A stretch of 64,000 bases of DNA, from positions 1,488,001 through 1,552,000 of the forward strand of contig NZ_CP151632.1 in the NCBI RefSeq assembly GCF_040144835.1, written 5' to 3'. Position numbers and translations under genes: made by a program. Source of the DNA: Microbacterium sp. LWS13-1.2. GTDB lineage: Bacteria > Actinomycetota > Actinomycetes > Actinomycetales > Microbacteriaceae. Shown piece after piece: positions 52,645 through 61,241 of the stretch. Every line of letters starts with the position of its first letter. Positions within the stretch are counted from its first letter, which is position 1. The notes beneath the pieces are model-generated. The model searched no databases, was not told where the DNA came from, and was given only the letters and a program-made list of their open reading frames with translations.

Positions 52645-52944
52645 ATGGACATGGGCGAGATCATGGTGTGGGCCTTCGCCAGCGCCGCAGTCGCCCTGCC
52701 GGTGTACTTCCTGTGGTTCGCGGTCGACACACATCGGCGGCGGAGCCGCGGCGAAGCGCCCTCGCACTCCTCGGGAGGGCTGCTCGGCATCGAGGAGTTC
52801 TTCTATCCGACCGCCGAGAACGCCCGGGCGGTGTGGGATGCCGAGCAGATCACGCCCGCTCCCGCCCCCGTGCCGGGCGACGGGCCGGGTGTGATCGACG
52901 GCAACCGCATCGTGATCGAGACGGGCCTCCGCAAGACCGGCTGA
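52645..52944 (+). CDS. Small single-pass membrane protein
   Basis: A 99-residue protein with one N-terminal hydrophobic segment ([21 protein letters not shown]), then a cytosolic part containing [23 protein letters not shown] and a C-terminal [17 protein letters not shown]. No family is recognised. An upstream GTG at 52621 is possible, but the -10 at 52633 favours ATG 52645. Confidence 0.7.
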   Translation: MDMGEIMVWAFASAAVALPVYFLWFAVDTHRRRSRGEAPSHSSGGLLGIEEFFYPTAENARAVWDAEQITPAPAPVPGDGPGVIDGNRIVIETGLRKTG

Positions 52945-52952
52945 GGGCCGGT

Positions 52953-53357
52953 TCAGCGCCGGCGCGCGCGGCGCACGGCGAAGTCGATGGCACGCCACCC
53001 GACGAGCGCGACGAACAGGGTCACCGCGGCCACGATGATGAACGGGAGCGCCGTGCCCTGACCGGATGCCGCGCGCAGCAGCATCCCTCCTCCGAGGGTG
53101 ACGGCCCAGACGCCGAGTCCGGTTCGCACCGGCGCGGCGGGTGCCCGCCAGGCGAGGGTGACGACCCAGCCGGCCGCGAGGCCGCCGAGGAACGGCCACG
53201 CCGTCTGCCAGAGGCCGGTCCACACGTCCGAGTCGTGGCTGGCGCGGCCGATCGCGGCGAAGGCGATCACCATCACCACGTCGATCGCGACGGCGATCAG
53301 CACCGCGCGGCGGGCAGGACGCTCGTCCGCCGGTGCCGTCGATCCGGCCGCCGTCAT
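52953..53357 (-). CDS. DUF3054 membrane protein
   Basis: A 134-residue protein with four hydrophobic segments. AVLIAVAIDVVMVIAFAAIGRASH, WPFLGGLAAGWVVTLAW and GTALPFIIVAAVTLFVALVGWRAI are the DUF3054 landmarks. Its ATG overlaps the trhO stop by four bases, so it is translated from the same transcript. Function unknown. Confidence 0.9.
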   Translation of the reverse strand: MTAAGSTAPADERPARRAVLIAVAIDVVMVIAFAAIGRASHDSDVWTGLWQTAWPFLGGLAAGWVVTLAWRAPAAPVRTGLGVWAVTLGGGMLLRAASGQGTALPFIIVAAVTLFVALVGWRAIDFAVRRARRR

Positions 53358-54097
53358 GCGAGCACCTGCGGTCGGGGCGTCAGCGCGGGCGAGAGGGCCT
53401 CCCGCTCGTCGAACACGAAGCACTCCCCGTTCCAGTGATCGCCGCCGACCTGCTCGAAGTAGCCGAGGATGCCGCCGTCCAGCTGATACGCCTCCACACC
53501 GGCCTCGCGCAGATAGATCGCCGCCTTCTCGCAGCGGATGCCGCCGGTGCAGTAGCTCACGACGGTCTTGCCGTCGAGGTCGGCTGCAGCGGCGGCTGCG
53601 GCATCCGGGAACTGGGTGAACCGCTCGAGGCGCCAGTCGACAGCCCCCTCGAACGCGCCGTAGTCGACCTCGAAGGCGTTGCGCGTGTCGAGCAGGACGA
53701 CCTCGCGTCCCTCATCGTCTCGACCACGGTCGAGCCAGCGGCGCAGCGTCTCGGGGGCGACCGCGGGCGCGCGCCCCACCTCGGGGCGGATCGTGGGGTG
53801 GTCCATGCGGATGATCTCGCGCTTGACCTTGACCAGCATCCTGCCGAAGGGCTGCGCCGCCGACCAGCTCTCGTTCGTCGTCAGCGCGGCGAAGCGCGGG
53901 TCCGCCCGAAGGTCGGCGACGAAGCCGCGCAGGGCGGCGGCATCCCCCGCCAGGAAGAGGTTGATCCCCTCCTCGGCGAGCAGGATGGTGCCCTTCAGCC
54001 CCGCGTCGACGGCGCGCTCGCGCAGCGTCGGCCGCAGCTCGGGAGTGTCGGCGATGTGCGTGAACAGATACGCCGAGATGTTCAGAACGGATGCCAC
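53354..54097 (-). CDS. trhO: tRNA uridine(34) hydroxylase / rhodanese-domain protein TrhO
   Basis: A 247-residue protein. Residues about 1-90 are the TrhO N-terminal domain (ISAYLFTHIADTPELRPTLRERAVDAGLKGTILLAEEGINLFLAG). Residues about 120-230 are a rhodanese domain with catalytic YCTGGIRCEKAAIYLREAGV. TrhO hydroxylates U34 of certain tRNAs in an oxygen-dependent reaction. GTG 54097 has GGAGGG and TAGGCT directly upstream, so either a ribosome-binding site or a leaderless start is possible. Confidence 0.92.
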   Translation of the reverse strand: MASVLNISAYLFTHIADTPELRPTLRERAVDAGLKGTILLAEEGINLFLAGDAAALRGFVADLRADPRFAALTTNESWSAAQPFGRMLVKVKREIIRMDHPTIRPEVGRAPAVAPETLRRWLDRGRDDEGREVVLLDTRNAFEVDYGAFEGAVDWRLERFTQFPDAAAAAAADLDGKTVVSYCTGGIRCEKAAIYLREAGVEAYQLDGGILGYFEQVGGDHWNGECFVFDEREALSPALTPRPQVLA

Positions 54098-54243
54098 CCC
54101 TCCAGCCTACGGATGCTCCCCTGCCGCGCCGCACGCGGTTACCCCCGGGCCGATGCCGCGTCAAGGGTCTCGCCGCGCGCGCCTCGCCGAGGGACCCTGG
54201 ACACGAACCCCACAGACCGCCCGCAGACCTCGCTGGAGGAGCT

Positions 54244-54453
54244 ATGACCGACCCCACGATCCCGGAGCCGCTGCCCGACCAGACGCCGCCGGGCGAAGCA
54301 CCCGCCGGCCCCGGCGGGCCGAGCCCGGACTTCCCCTCGCCGGAACCGCCGAGCGAGCCGCCGGCGCCCTGGCCCGAGGAACCCCTCGCGCCTCATCCCG
54401 AGGAGCCGCCGTACCCGCAGACCCCGGAGGCTCCGGAGTCGCCGATTCCGTAG
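54244..54453 (+). CDS. Small proline/glutamate-rich protein
   Basis: A 69-residue low-complexity protein; about one third is proline and the rest mostly Glu, Pro and Ala in short PEEP/PEAP-like units. It has a strong GGAGGAG seven bases upstream of ATG 54244, which argues for real translation. No structured domain and no membrane segment are evident. Function unknown. Confidence 0.7.
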   Translation: MTDPTIPEPLPDQTPPGEAPAGPGGPSPDFPSPEPPSEPPAPWPEEPLAPHPEEPPYPQTPEAPESPIP

Positions 54454-54512
54454 TCCACGGACGCAGCGCCGTCTGCGCTCGCACGCGCCCAGCGTGCCGG
54501 TGAGGCAGCCTG

Positions 54513-55526
54513 TCAGGCGCGCACGGCGTCGGCCCGGTCGCGCAGCAGCTTCTCGGCGATCACCCACATCCGTGCGCCGGCCGCAGGGTCGGCGAGCCGT
54601 CGGTACGGGCGCAACGCGTCCGCCGGGCCGCTGAAATGCATCCAGCCCGACGGGCCGAAGAAGCCCGGGGACGCCGCGCGCCCTTGCCGGCCGGAGCCTC
54701 GGATCGACGAGTCAGCGACAAGGGGATCTTCACCGGCAGGGTCGACAGGATCAGCATCCGTCACCGCCGCCAGCAGAGCCGGCTGCGCCGCCTGCGCGGG
54801 AGTGCTGCCGAGCCGCTGCGCGAGTCCGCGCGCGGCACCGCTGCGCTGACGTGCGCGCATGGCCGGCGCGATCCCCGTGTCCGGCACGACACCGGGGTGG
54901 CTGAGCTGCACCGAGATGCCCCAGCCCTCGGCGGCCGAGCGTCGCGCGAGCTCGTACGCGAACAGCCCGAGCGCCGCCTTCGACGCACCGTAGGCCAGCA
55001 GCGGCGAGTATCGGCGCTCGCTCTGGAGGTCGTTCCATGCCGGCCGGGCGATGGCCGCCGCGAGACTCAGCTGTACGACGACGCGTGCGCCACGCTCTTG
55101 CAGGAGGGGTAGCAGCGCCGTCGTCAGCGCGAAGTGCCCGAGGAAGTTGGTCTGGAAGTGCAGCTCGAACCCGTCGGCGCTCACGTGGCGTTCGGGATCG
55201 CCGAGCAGCACGATCCCCGCATTGAGAACGACGATGTCCAGCGGTGCCCGCTCGGCGCGCATCGCCGCGGCGAGCGCGTCGACCGAAGCCAGGCGCGCCA
55301 GATCGAGATCGCGAAGACCCACTCGGGCATCGGGCGAGTCGGTGCGCATCATGTCGATCACCCGCGCGCCCTTGTCGCGATTGCGCACCGGGAGCAGCAG
55401 ATCGGCGCCCGCACCCGCGAGTCCGCGCGCGATCTCGACCCCCACGCCGTCGCTCGCACCGGTCACGAGTGCCGTCCGGCCGCGCAGATCCGGCAGCGTC
55501 ACCTGCGACGCGCGCGTGCGAGACAT
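54513..55526 (-). CDS. Short-chain dehydrogenase/reductase
   Basis: A 337-residue SDR. The cofactor motif is TALVTGASDGVGVEIARGL, with VLNAGIVLLGDP downstream. The catalytic Tyr-Lys pair is in LLAYGASKAALGLFAYEL and the serine position is QLSLAAAIA. The protein is longer than classical SDRs, with an extra C-terminal part (SGWMHFSGPADALRPYRRLADPAAGARMW) as in retinol-dehydrogenase-like members. The substrate is unknown. Confidence 0.88.
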   Translation of the reverse strand: MSRTRASQVTLPDLRGRTALVTGASDGVGVEIARGLAGAGADLLLPVRNRDKGARVIDMMRTDSPDARVGLRDLDLARLASVDALAAAMRAERAPLDIVVLNAGIVLLGDPERHVSADGFELHFQTNFLGHFALTTALLPLLQERGARVVVQLSLAAAIARPAWNDLQSERRYSPLLAYGASKAALGLFAYELARRSAAEGWGISVQLSHPGVVPDTGIAPAMRARQRSGAARGLAQRLGSTPAQAAQPALLAAVTDADPVDPAGEDPLVADSSIRGSGRQGRAASPGFFGPSGWMHFSGPADALRPYRRLADPAAGARMWVIAEKLLRDRADAVRA

Positions 55527-55633
55527 GGGTTCTCCGTTCGCCTTCCGTCTGGGAGGAGGAAGGGTCGGTGGCGCTGATACAGCGGCCACGCGGGCCCGCC
55601 CCGCCCCATCCTGACGCGACGACCCGCGTCGCA

Positions 55634-57034
55634 CTAGAAGAGTGACGGCAGTCGGGGGACCCCCGCCTCGACCGCATGGCCCGCCTCGAGCACGATGTGC
55701 TCGCCCCACGACGGGCCGATGAGCTGCACACCGGTCGGCATGCCGTCGGCGCCGAGTCCGGTCGGCAGCGCCAGTGCGGGCAGCCCCAGGAAGTTCGCTG
55801 CCACGGTGAGCCACAGGTCGCCCCACGCGCGATCGGCCGATTCGCGTCCGCCGAGGTCGTAGTCCGACTCGCGCATGCGCGACGCCGACACGGGGCCGAG
55901 CAGGAGCGGAACCTCGACCTGCAGCCGCCGCCAATCCGCGGCGATCGCGGCGCGGCGTGCCCACGCCTCGGCGTACTCGCGCGCGGACTCGTAGGGGCGG
56001 GCCGCGGCGGTGCTGTCACGCAGGAACGCGGTGGCCGAGCGACCGAGCGGCTCCCCCAGCGTCGCGGGGTCGAGGGAGATCAGCATGTCGGTGCACGACA
56101 GCCGCCGCCACAGCACGGCCGCCTCCTCGAGGTGCGGGGCCTCGACCGCGACGACATCCCAGCCCGCGCGGAGGAGGGATGCCGCGGCACGGTCGACGCC
56201 TGCGGACACCTCGTGATCCACCTCGGTCCCGGCGGTGTGCCGCACGACTCCGACGCGGTGCGGCACGCGGGCGGGTGTCGGCGCCGTCATCGACACCGGG
56301 TCGTCGGCATCCCAGCCCTCCATCGCACCGAGCGCGAGTGCCACGTCGCCGACCGTTCGCGCCAGGGGTCCATTCACCGAGAACTGCTGGAGCGTGAGCA
56401 CCACCGGCTGTCCGTTCACGGCCGCACGCGGCACCCGTCCCTCAGTGGGACGAAGCCCCACCACGCCGGCGGCGTAGGCGGGCAGGCGCAGGGATCCGCC
56501 GAAGTCGTTGCCGACGCCGAGGGCGCTCATGCCGGTCGCGACCGAAACGGCGTCGCCGCCGCTCGAGCCGCCGGCGCTGCGCTCGCGGTTCCACGGGTTG
56601 ACCGTGCGGCCGAACAGGTCGTTGTCGGTGTCCCACCGCATGCCGAAGTCGGGCATGTTGCCGCGGCCGACGGGGACCGCTCCGGCTTCGCGCAGGCGTC
56701 TGACGATCGAGGCGTCGCGCGCGGGCACCGCATCGGCCAGCCCACGCCAGCCGCTGGTGGTCGCCGACCAGGTGAGGTCGATGTTCTCCTTCACCGAGAT
56801 CGGCACGCCCGCCAGCGGGCCCGGGTCGCGGCCGGCCGCCAGCGCGGCATCCACCTCGGCGGCCGCCTCCCGCGCCCGCTCGGCGAAGACGACGGTGAGC
56901 GCGTTCACGTCAGGATCGACGGCGGCGATGCGCTCGAGGTGCGCCTCGACGGTCTCCAGAGCGGAGACGTCGCCCGCGCGGACGGCGGCGGCGATCTCGG
57001 TGGCGGACGCGGGGGCGGGAGTCGGCGAAGTCAT
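55634..57034 (-). CDS. Amidase signature-family hydrolase
   Basis: A 466-residue amidase. The Ser-Ser-Lys triad is visible: K82 in GVPISVKENI, the cis-serine in SAGGSSGGDA (157-158) and nucleophile S181 in GNDFGGSLR. Length and motifs are normal. Members hydrolyse aryl, acyl or peptide amides; without GatB/C nearby it is not a tRNA amidotransferase subunit. Start ATG 57034 is set by the N-terminal family pattern; upstream in-frame sequence is antisense to dps. Confidence 0.92.
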   Translation of the reverse strand: MTSPTPAPASATEIAAAVRAGDVSALETVEAHLERIAAVDPDVNALTVVFAERAREAAAEVDAALAAGRDPGPLAGVPISVKENIDLTWSATTSGWRGLADAVPARDASIVRRLREAGAVPVGRGNMPDFGMRWDTDNDLFGRTVNPWNRERSAGGSSGGDAVSVATGMSALGVGNDFGGSLRLPAYAAGVVGLRPTEGRVPRAAVNGQPVVLTLQQFSVNGPLARTVGDVALALGAMEGWDADDPVSMTAPTPARVPHRVGVVRHTAGTEVDHEVSAGVDRAAASLLRAGWDVVAVEAPHLEEAAVLWRRLSCTDMLISLDPATLGEPLGRSATAFLRDSTAAARPYESAREYAEAWARRAAIAADWRRLQVEVPLLLGPVSASRMRESDYDLGGRESADRAWGDLWLTVAANFLGLPALALPTGLGADGMPTGVQLIGPSWGEHIVLEAGHAVEAGVPRLPSLF

Positions 57035-57230
57035 GACGCTCCCATCCCACCACGCGGACGGCGGAGACGAGGGGTAGCACGCCGCAACGAAAAGGGCAAG
57101 CCCCGAGCTTTCTGGACCCAGGCCGGTTAGCGTCGAGGCGACCCGCAGAGCGGGTCGACCCACGCCGGTGCCCCAACGGCGAGCCCTCACGGCCGTCTCC
57201 TGAGCGAGCACCCCCACGAACGGAGCGACA
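57035..57230. other. Intergenic region between divergent amidase and dps genes
   Basis: A 196-bp gap carrying both promoters. GGCCGGTTAGCGTCGA near 57122 may be part of the dps promoter. No convincing palindrome or repeat was found. Confidence 0.4.
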
Positions 57231-57815
57231 GTGGCGACGACGACCGCGAAGAAGAGCACCTCGCAGAGCGGCGGGAGCGCGACGACGAAGAGCCGTCGCC
57301 GTACGGCGCGCGGCGGGGTCGGCGCGGCGCTCACCCCGGAGCAGAACGCGGAACGCGGGTTCACGGCGTCCGAGACGCTGAGCGAGAACCTGCAGAAGGT
57401 GCTCGTCGACCTCATCGAGCTCTCGCTGCAGGGCAAGCAGGCGCATTGGAACGTCGTCGGCCGGAACTTCCGCGACACGCACCTCCAGCTCGACGAGATC
57501 ATCGAGGCGGCCCGGGACTTCGCCGACACCGTCGCGGAGCGGATGCGGTCGCTGCACGCCCTGCCCGACGGGCGCAGCGACGTGGTCGCACAGAACACCA
57601 CCCTGCCGGAGTTCCCGCAGGGCGAGATCGCGACGAACGAGGTCGTCGATCTGATGACGGAACGACTGGACGACGTGGCAGCGACCTGTCGCGACGTGCA
57701 CGACGCCGTCGACGAAGAAGACCCCACGAGTGCCGACATCCTCCACGCCATCCTCGAGCGTGTTGAGCAGCTCTCGTGGATGGTGAGCGCGGAGAACCGC
57801 ACCCCCAGGCGGTGA
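57231..57815 (+). CDS. dps: Dps-family DNA-protection ferritin
   Basis: A 194-residue Dps. The ferroxidase signature QGKQAHWNVVGRNFRDTHLQLDEIIEAARDFADTVAERM supplies His, Asp and Glu ligands. The N-terminal 30 residues are Lys/Arg/Ser/Thr-rich, a likely DNA-binding tail. It forms a 12-mer that stores iron and protects DNA from oxidants. GGAG precedes GTG 57231. A terminator hairpin follows. Confidence 0.94.
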   Translation: MATTTAKKSTSQSGGSATTKSRRRTARGGVGAALTPEQNAERGFTASETLSENLQKVLVDLIELSLQGKQAHWNVVGRNFRDTHLQLDEIIEAARDFADTVAERMRSLHALPDGRSDVVAQNTTLPEFPQGEIATNEVVDLMTERLDDVAATCRDVHDAVDEEDPTSADILHAILERVEQLSWMVSAENRTPRR

Positions 57816-57830
57816 TCCTAGGCGCCCCGA

Positions 57831-57867
57831 CGCTGCCCGCCTCCTCCCTGAGGACCGGCGGGCAGCG
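57831..57867 (+). terminator. dps terminator
   Basis: CGCTGCCCGCC pairs perfectly with GGCGGGCAGCG (11 bp), 15-base loop. Confidence 0.75.
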
Positions 57868-57911
57868 CCACGTCCGGGCGGAACCCGCGACCGACGCAGG
57901 CTTCGCGCCAC

Positions 57912-57917
57912 TAGAGT
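57912..57917 (+). promoter_or_regulatory. Leaderless-type -10 that decides the start of the next gene
   Basis: TAGAGT ends seven bases before ATG 57925. The earlier ATG at 57919 is only one base from it and would lie upstream of the transcription start. Confidence 0.62.
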
Positions 57918-57924
57918 CATGCCC

Positions 57925-58296
57925 ATGGCATCAGGCAAGCAGCAGCACCAGCCCGAACCCGAACTGCACGGCGGGGTCCTCGCGGGCAACGGCAGCCCCG
58001 TCCTCTGGGGCTGGCTCATCGGACTCGTCGTGTTCGCGTTCGTCGCGGTCCCCATCTCGATCGCGGTGCGCTTCGCCACCCACCCCGCGACGCAGCAGCT
58101 CTTCGGCGGCCGCCTCGAAGAGGCCAGCAGCGCCGGCTACTCGACGTTCTGGTGGATCATCGCGATCTTCCTGTTCGCGGTGCCCGTGCTCATCGGGTGG
58201 GGCGTCGCGAAGCTCTCCGGCCGCACGCTGGGCATCATCGTGGCCATCCTGGCCGTGTTCTTCATCGCGATCCTCATCTTCGGCCAGCTCTTCTGA
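57925..58296 (+). CDS. Small membrane protein
   Basis: A 123-residue protein with three hydrophobic segments: VLWGWLIGLVVFAFVAVPISIAV, WWIIAIFLFAVPVLIGWGVA and LGIIVAILAVFFIAILIFGQLF. The N-terminus is short and polar. No family motif is recognised. Start ATG 57925 is preferred because of the -10 spacing. Confidence 0.78.
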   Translation: MASGKQQHQPEPELHGGVLAGNGSPVLWGWLIGLVVFAFVAVPISIAVRFATHPATQQLFGGRLEEASSAGYSTFWWIIAIFLFAVPVLIGWGVAKLSGRTLGIIVAILAVFFIAILIFGQLF

Positions 58297-58344
58297 TCCG
58301 ACGCCGATGCGGCATCGCGAGCCGGAACCGTCGCGGCATCCGGC

Positions 58345-58350
58345 GATAAT
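58345..58350 (+). promoter_or_regulatory. Leaderless-type -10 for the SufR-like regulator
   Basis: GATAAT ends six bases before ATG 58357. Confidence 0.55.
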
Positions 58351-58356
58351 GGGGGC

Positions 58357-58965
58357 ATGACGGCCGGGTACAGCGCGATCTCGAGCTACTCCCGCGTCGA
58401 GATCATGCATCTGCTTCAGGAGCGCCCGCACCGGACGGTCTCGGAGCTGGTCGCAGCGACGGGCTTGCACGCCAACACGGTGCGCGAGCACGTGCAGCGT
58501 CTGATGCACGCCGGCTACGTGATCGGCGAGACCGAGCGCCGCACCACGCGCGGGCGACCGCGCGTGCTCTACTCGGCGGCCACCGGCGACGGCGAGGCGT
58601 CGAGTCCGGTGGCGATCCGCCGGGCCGAGGCTGCGGCGCGGCGCGGCGACCTGCTGCGCCGCATGTACGGATCCGACACGGATGCCGAGCTCGGCGCCGA
58701 TGCCCTCCATCAGCTCGACGCACTCGTGGAGGACCTGGGTGACGCCGGCTTCGACCCGCTCGTCGATGAGCGCGCGCTGACCGTGGATCTGACGCCGTGC
58801 CCGCACGCCCCCGCCGCCGAGCACCGCGGCACCCTATGCCACGTGCACGTGGGGATCATGGACGGCGTGCTGGCGCAGGCCGGCGGTCCGCTGCGCGTCG
58901 AGGGCATCGCGCCGTCGTGCGATCCCACGCAGTGCGTGGTGCAGCTCGCGGCCGCGCAGCGCTGA
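58357..58965 (+). CDS. SufR-like winged-helix regulator with C-terminal cysteine cluster
   Basis: A 202-residue protein. The winged helix (VEIMHLLQERPHRTVSELVAATGLHANTVREHVQRLMHAGYVI) covers residues about 14-56. The C-terminal domain has C148, C161, C188 and C193; the C-X12-C-X26-C spacing is close to that of the Fe-S ligands of mycobacterial SufR. It is therefore a likely iron-sulfur sensing repressor or activator. Its position between dps and the fdhD-moaA-cydAB block fits redox or iron control, but no suf genes are in the window. Confidence 0.8.
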   Translation: MTAGYSAISSYSRVEIMHLLQERPHRTVSELVAATGLHANTVREHVQRLMHAGYVIGETERRTTRGRPRVLYSAATGDGEASSPVAIRRAEAAARRGDLLRRMYGSDTDAELGADALHQLDALVEDLGDAGFDPLVDERALTVDLTPCPHAPAAEHRGTLCHVHVGIMDGVLAQAGGPLRVEGIAPSCDPTQCVVQLAAAQR

Positions 58966-58971
58966 GCCGTC

Positions 58972-59886
58972 TCAGAGCCGGGAGGGCGCCGGCACCCGCA
59001 CCCGGTCCGGCCGGGAGTACACGTTCATCGACGATCCGCGCACGAACCCGACGAGCGTGAGCCCCGTGGCCGCGGCGAGCTCCACCGCGAGAGACGAGGG
59101 CGCCGAGACGGCGGACAGGATCGGGATGCCGGCCATCACGGCCTTCTGCACGAGCTCGAAGCTCGCGCGGCCCGACACCTGCAGCACCGTTCCGGTCAGC
59201 GGCAGCCGGTCTTCGAGCACCGCCCAGCCGACGACCTTGTCGACGGCGTTATGGCGGCCGACGTCCTCGCGGAGCACGAGAAGCTCCCCCGAGGCGGCGT
59301 CGAACAGTGCCGCGGCGTGGAGGCCGCCGGTCTTCTCGAACACCGCCTGCCCTGCCCGCAGCGTGTCGGGGAGCGTGGTGATCACTGCCGCATCGACGGC
59401 TGCGGCATCCGTCGCCACGTCGTAGCGGGACTGCTTCTCGATGGCCTCGATCGACGCCGTGCCGCAGACGCCGCACGAGCTGGTCGTGTAGAAGTTGCGC
59501 GCGATGTCGGTGATCAACGGCGCCAGGCCCGGTGCGAGAGCGATGTCGAGCACGTTGTACGTGTTCTCCGTCGACGCCGGCGTGCCGACCGCCGCCGGCC
59601 CGATCGTCAGCAGCGGCGTTGCCGCCGAGCCGGTGCCGGGACCGCCGCAGTGGATCGCCGAGCGGAGGTCTCTGCTCGCAGCGATCACGCCCTCCGACAC
59701 CAGGAAGCCGGCGGCGAGCTCGAGGTCGTGCCCGGGCGTGCGCATGGTGACGGTGAGCGCTTCGCCCACGATGCGGATCTCGAGCGGCTCCTCCACGACG
59801 AGCGTGTCGGCGCGGCGCCGGACCGCGGAGTCGCCGTCGTTCAGCGTGATCCGCGTGACCGGGGCGCGCGTGGTGAGGCGGCCCAT
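58972..59886 (-). CDS. fdhD: Formate dehydrogenase accessory sulfurtransferase FdhD
   Basis: A 304-residue FdhD. Catalytic cysteines are in [16 protein letters not shown] near residue 140; [19 protein letters not shown] and [35 protein letters not shown] are diagnostic. It transfers sulfur to the molybdenum cofactor of formate dehydrogenase. ATG 59886 is one base after the moaA stop, so both are in one operon. Confidence 0.95.
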   Translation of the reverse strand: MGRLTTRAPVTRITLNDGDSAVRRRADTLVVEEPLEIRIVGEALTVTMRTPGHDLELAAGFLVSEGVIAASRDLRSAIHCGGPGTGSAATPLLTIGPAAVGTPASTENTYNVLDIALAPGLAPLITDIARNFYTTSSCGVCGTASIEAIEKQSRYDVATDAAAVDAAVITTLPDTLRAGQAVFEKTGGLHAAALFDAASGELLVLREDVGRHNAVDKVVGWAVLEDRLPLTGTVLQVSGRASFELVQKAVMAGIPILSAVSAPSSLAVELAAATGLTLVGFVRGSSMNVYSRPDRVRVPAPSRL

Positions 59887-59887
59887 G

Positions 59888-61009
59888 TCAGCCCCCGATC
59901 GCGTTCATCCCGCGTGCGGGCTGCAGGAACGCAGGATCGTTGATCGCATGCCCCGGCAGCTTGCCGTGCACGCAGGAGCGCAGCATCCCGTCGATGCCGG
60001 CATCCACCGCCTCGGCGGGGCGACCGTCGCGCAGGATCGGCAGGACGTCGTACTCGGTCGTCGAGAACAGGCAGTTGCGCAGCTGTCCGTCGGCGGTCAG
60101 CCGCAGACGATCGCAGTCGCCGCAGAACGGCGCGGTGACCGATGCGATCACGCCCACCGAGTGCGGACCGCCGTCGAGCGTCCAGCGTGCGGCCGGAGCG
60201 CCGCCCCGGCCAGGCACCGGGGTGAGTGTCCAGCGCCGGGAGAGCGCCTGCAGGATCTCGTCCTGCGTGACCATCCGCGAGCGGTCCCAGGTGTGGCCGG
60301 CGTCGAGCGGCATCTGCTCGATGAACCGCATCTGCGCGTCGTGGGCGATCGCGAACTCCACGAGCTCGACCAGCTCGTCGTCGTTGACATCGCGCATCGC
60401 CACCGCGTTGAGCTTCAGCGGGCGCAGGCCCGACGCCCCGGCCGCCGCGATCCCCTCGAGCACGTCGTCCAGCCGGTCCCGGCGCGTCAGCTCATGGAAA
60501 CGGTCGCGTCGCAGCGTGTCGATCGAGATGTTCAGGCGGTGAAGGCCCGCCTCGATCAGACCGGGCAGCAGTTCGGGAAGGCGGATGCCGTTCGTCGTCA
60601 TCGCGATCTCGACCGGAGCGCCGGTCGGTCCTGTGATCGCGGCGAGGCGGCGCACCACCTCGACGATGTCGGTGCGCAGCAGCGGCTCGCCGCCGGTGAG
60701 CCGGAACGTGGTGATGCCGTCGGCCGCGGCGACGCGCGCGATGCGCTCGATCTCATCGAGCGTCAGGATGCTCGTCTTGGCGAGCCACTCGTTGCCCTGC
60801 TCGGGCATGCAGTACGTGCATCGCAGCGAGCAGCGGTCGGTGAGCGAGATCCGCAGATCGCGGTGCACCCGCCCGTGCGTGTCGACCAGCGCATCGCCGA
60901 TCGTCATGTTGCGGGAGGCCGGTGCGGCGCCCTGCGCCGAGGCGTCGAGCCGCTCGGATGCCGCGATGAGCGGCATCCGACGCCCGATCGTGACCGGGAT
61001 CGCACTCAC
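59888..61009 (-). CDS. moaA: GTP 3',8-cyclase MoaA
   Basis: A 373-residue radical SAM protein. The N-terminal cluster motif is [10 protein letters not shown], followed by LTGGEPLLR. The second cluster is in [12 protein letters not shown] with LRNCLF. The C-terminus ends with Gly-Gly, as required for MoaA activity. It performs the first step of molybdenum cofactor synthesis with MoaC. Start is uncertain: GTG 61009 gives a usual length, and ATG 60976 is possible. It is co-transcribed with fdhD. Confidence 0.93.
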   Translation of the reverse strand: MSAIPVTIGRRMPLIAASERLDASAQGAAPASRNMTIGDALVDTHGRVHRDLRISLTDRCSLRCTYCMPEQGNEWLAKTSILTLDEIERIARVAAADGITTFRLTGGEPLLRTDIVEVVRRLAAITGPTGAPVEIAMTTNGIRLPELLPGLIEAGLHRLNISIDTLRRDRFHELTRRDRLDDVLEGIAAAGASGLRPLKLNAVAMRDVNDDELVELVEFAIAHDAQMRFIEQMPLDAGHTWDRSRMVTQDEILQALSRRWTLTPVPGRGGAPAARWTLDGGPHSVGVIASVTAPFCGDCDRLRLTADGQLRNCLFSTTEYDVLPILRDGRPAEAVDAGIDGMLRSCVHGKLPGHAINDPAFLQPARGMNAIGG

Positions 61010-61175
61010 GCGCCCGGTTCCGATCGCTCTGCCCGGATCGCCATGCTTCGAGGGTAGTCGCGCGGCGCCGCACACGGCTCCGGTGCGTCGGATTATTCAC
61101 GGCCGGATAGCTCGCGCCACGCGCGGATTACTGGGAATCTGAGACCGCGAGACGACCGCGAAGATCGACTCCCCC

Positions 61176-61213
61176 TGTGGTCTGACCACATGCTACTGTG
61201 TGGTCAGACCATA
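61176..61213 (+). promoter_or_regulatory. Twin palindromic operators in front of cydAB
   Basis: TGTGGTC-T-GACCACA at 61176-61190 is a perfect 15-bp palindrome. TGTGGTC-A-GACCATA at 61199-61213 is the same with one mismatch. Centres are 23 bp apart, about two helical turns. TACAGT (61212-61217) or TACTGT (61194-61199) may be the -10. The TGGTC-N-GACCA core resembles GntR-family sites, but no GntR gene is in the window. Confidence 0.75.
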
Positions 61214-61241
61214 CAGTCAGTCCGACGATCGGAAGCGCAAC

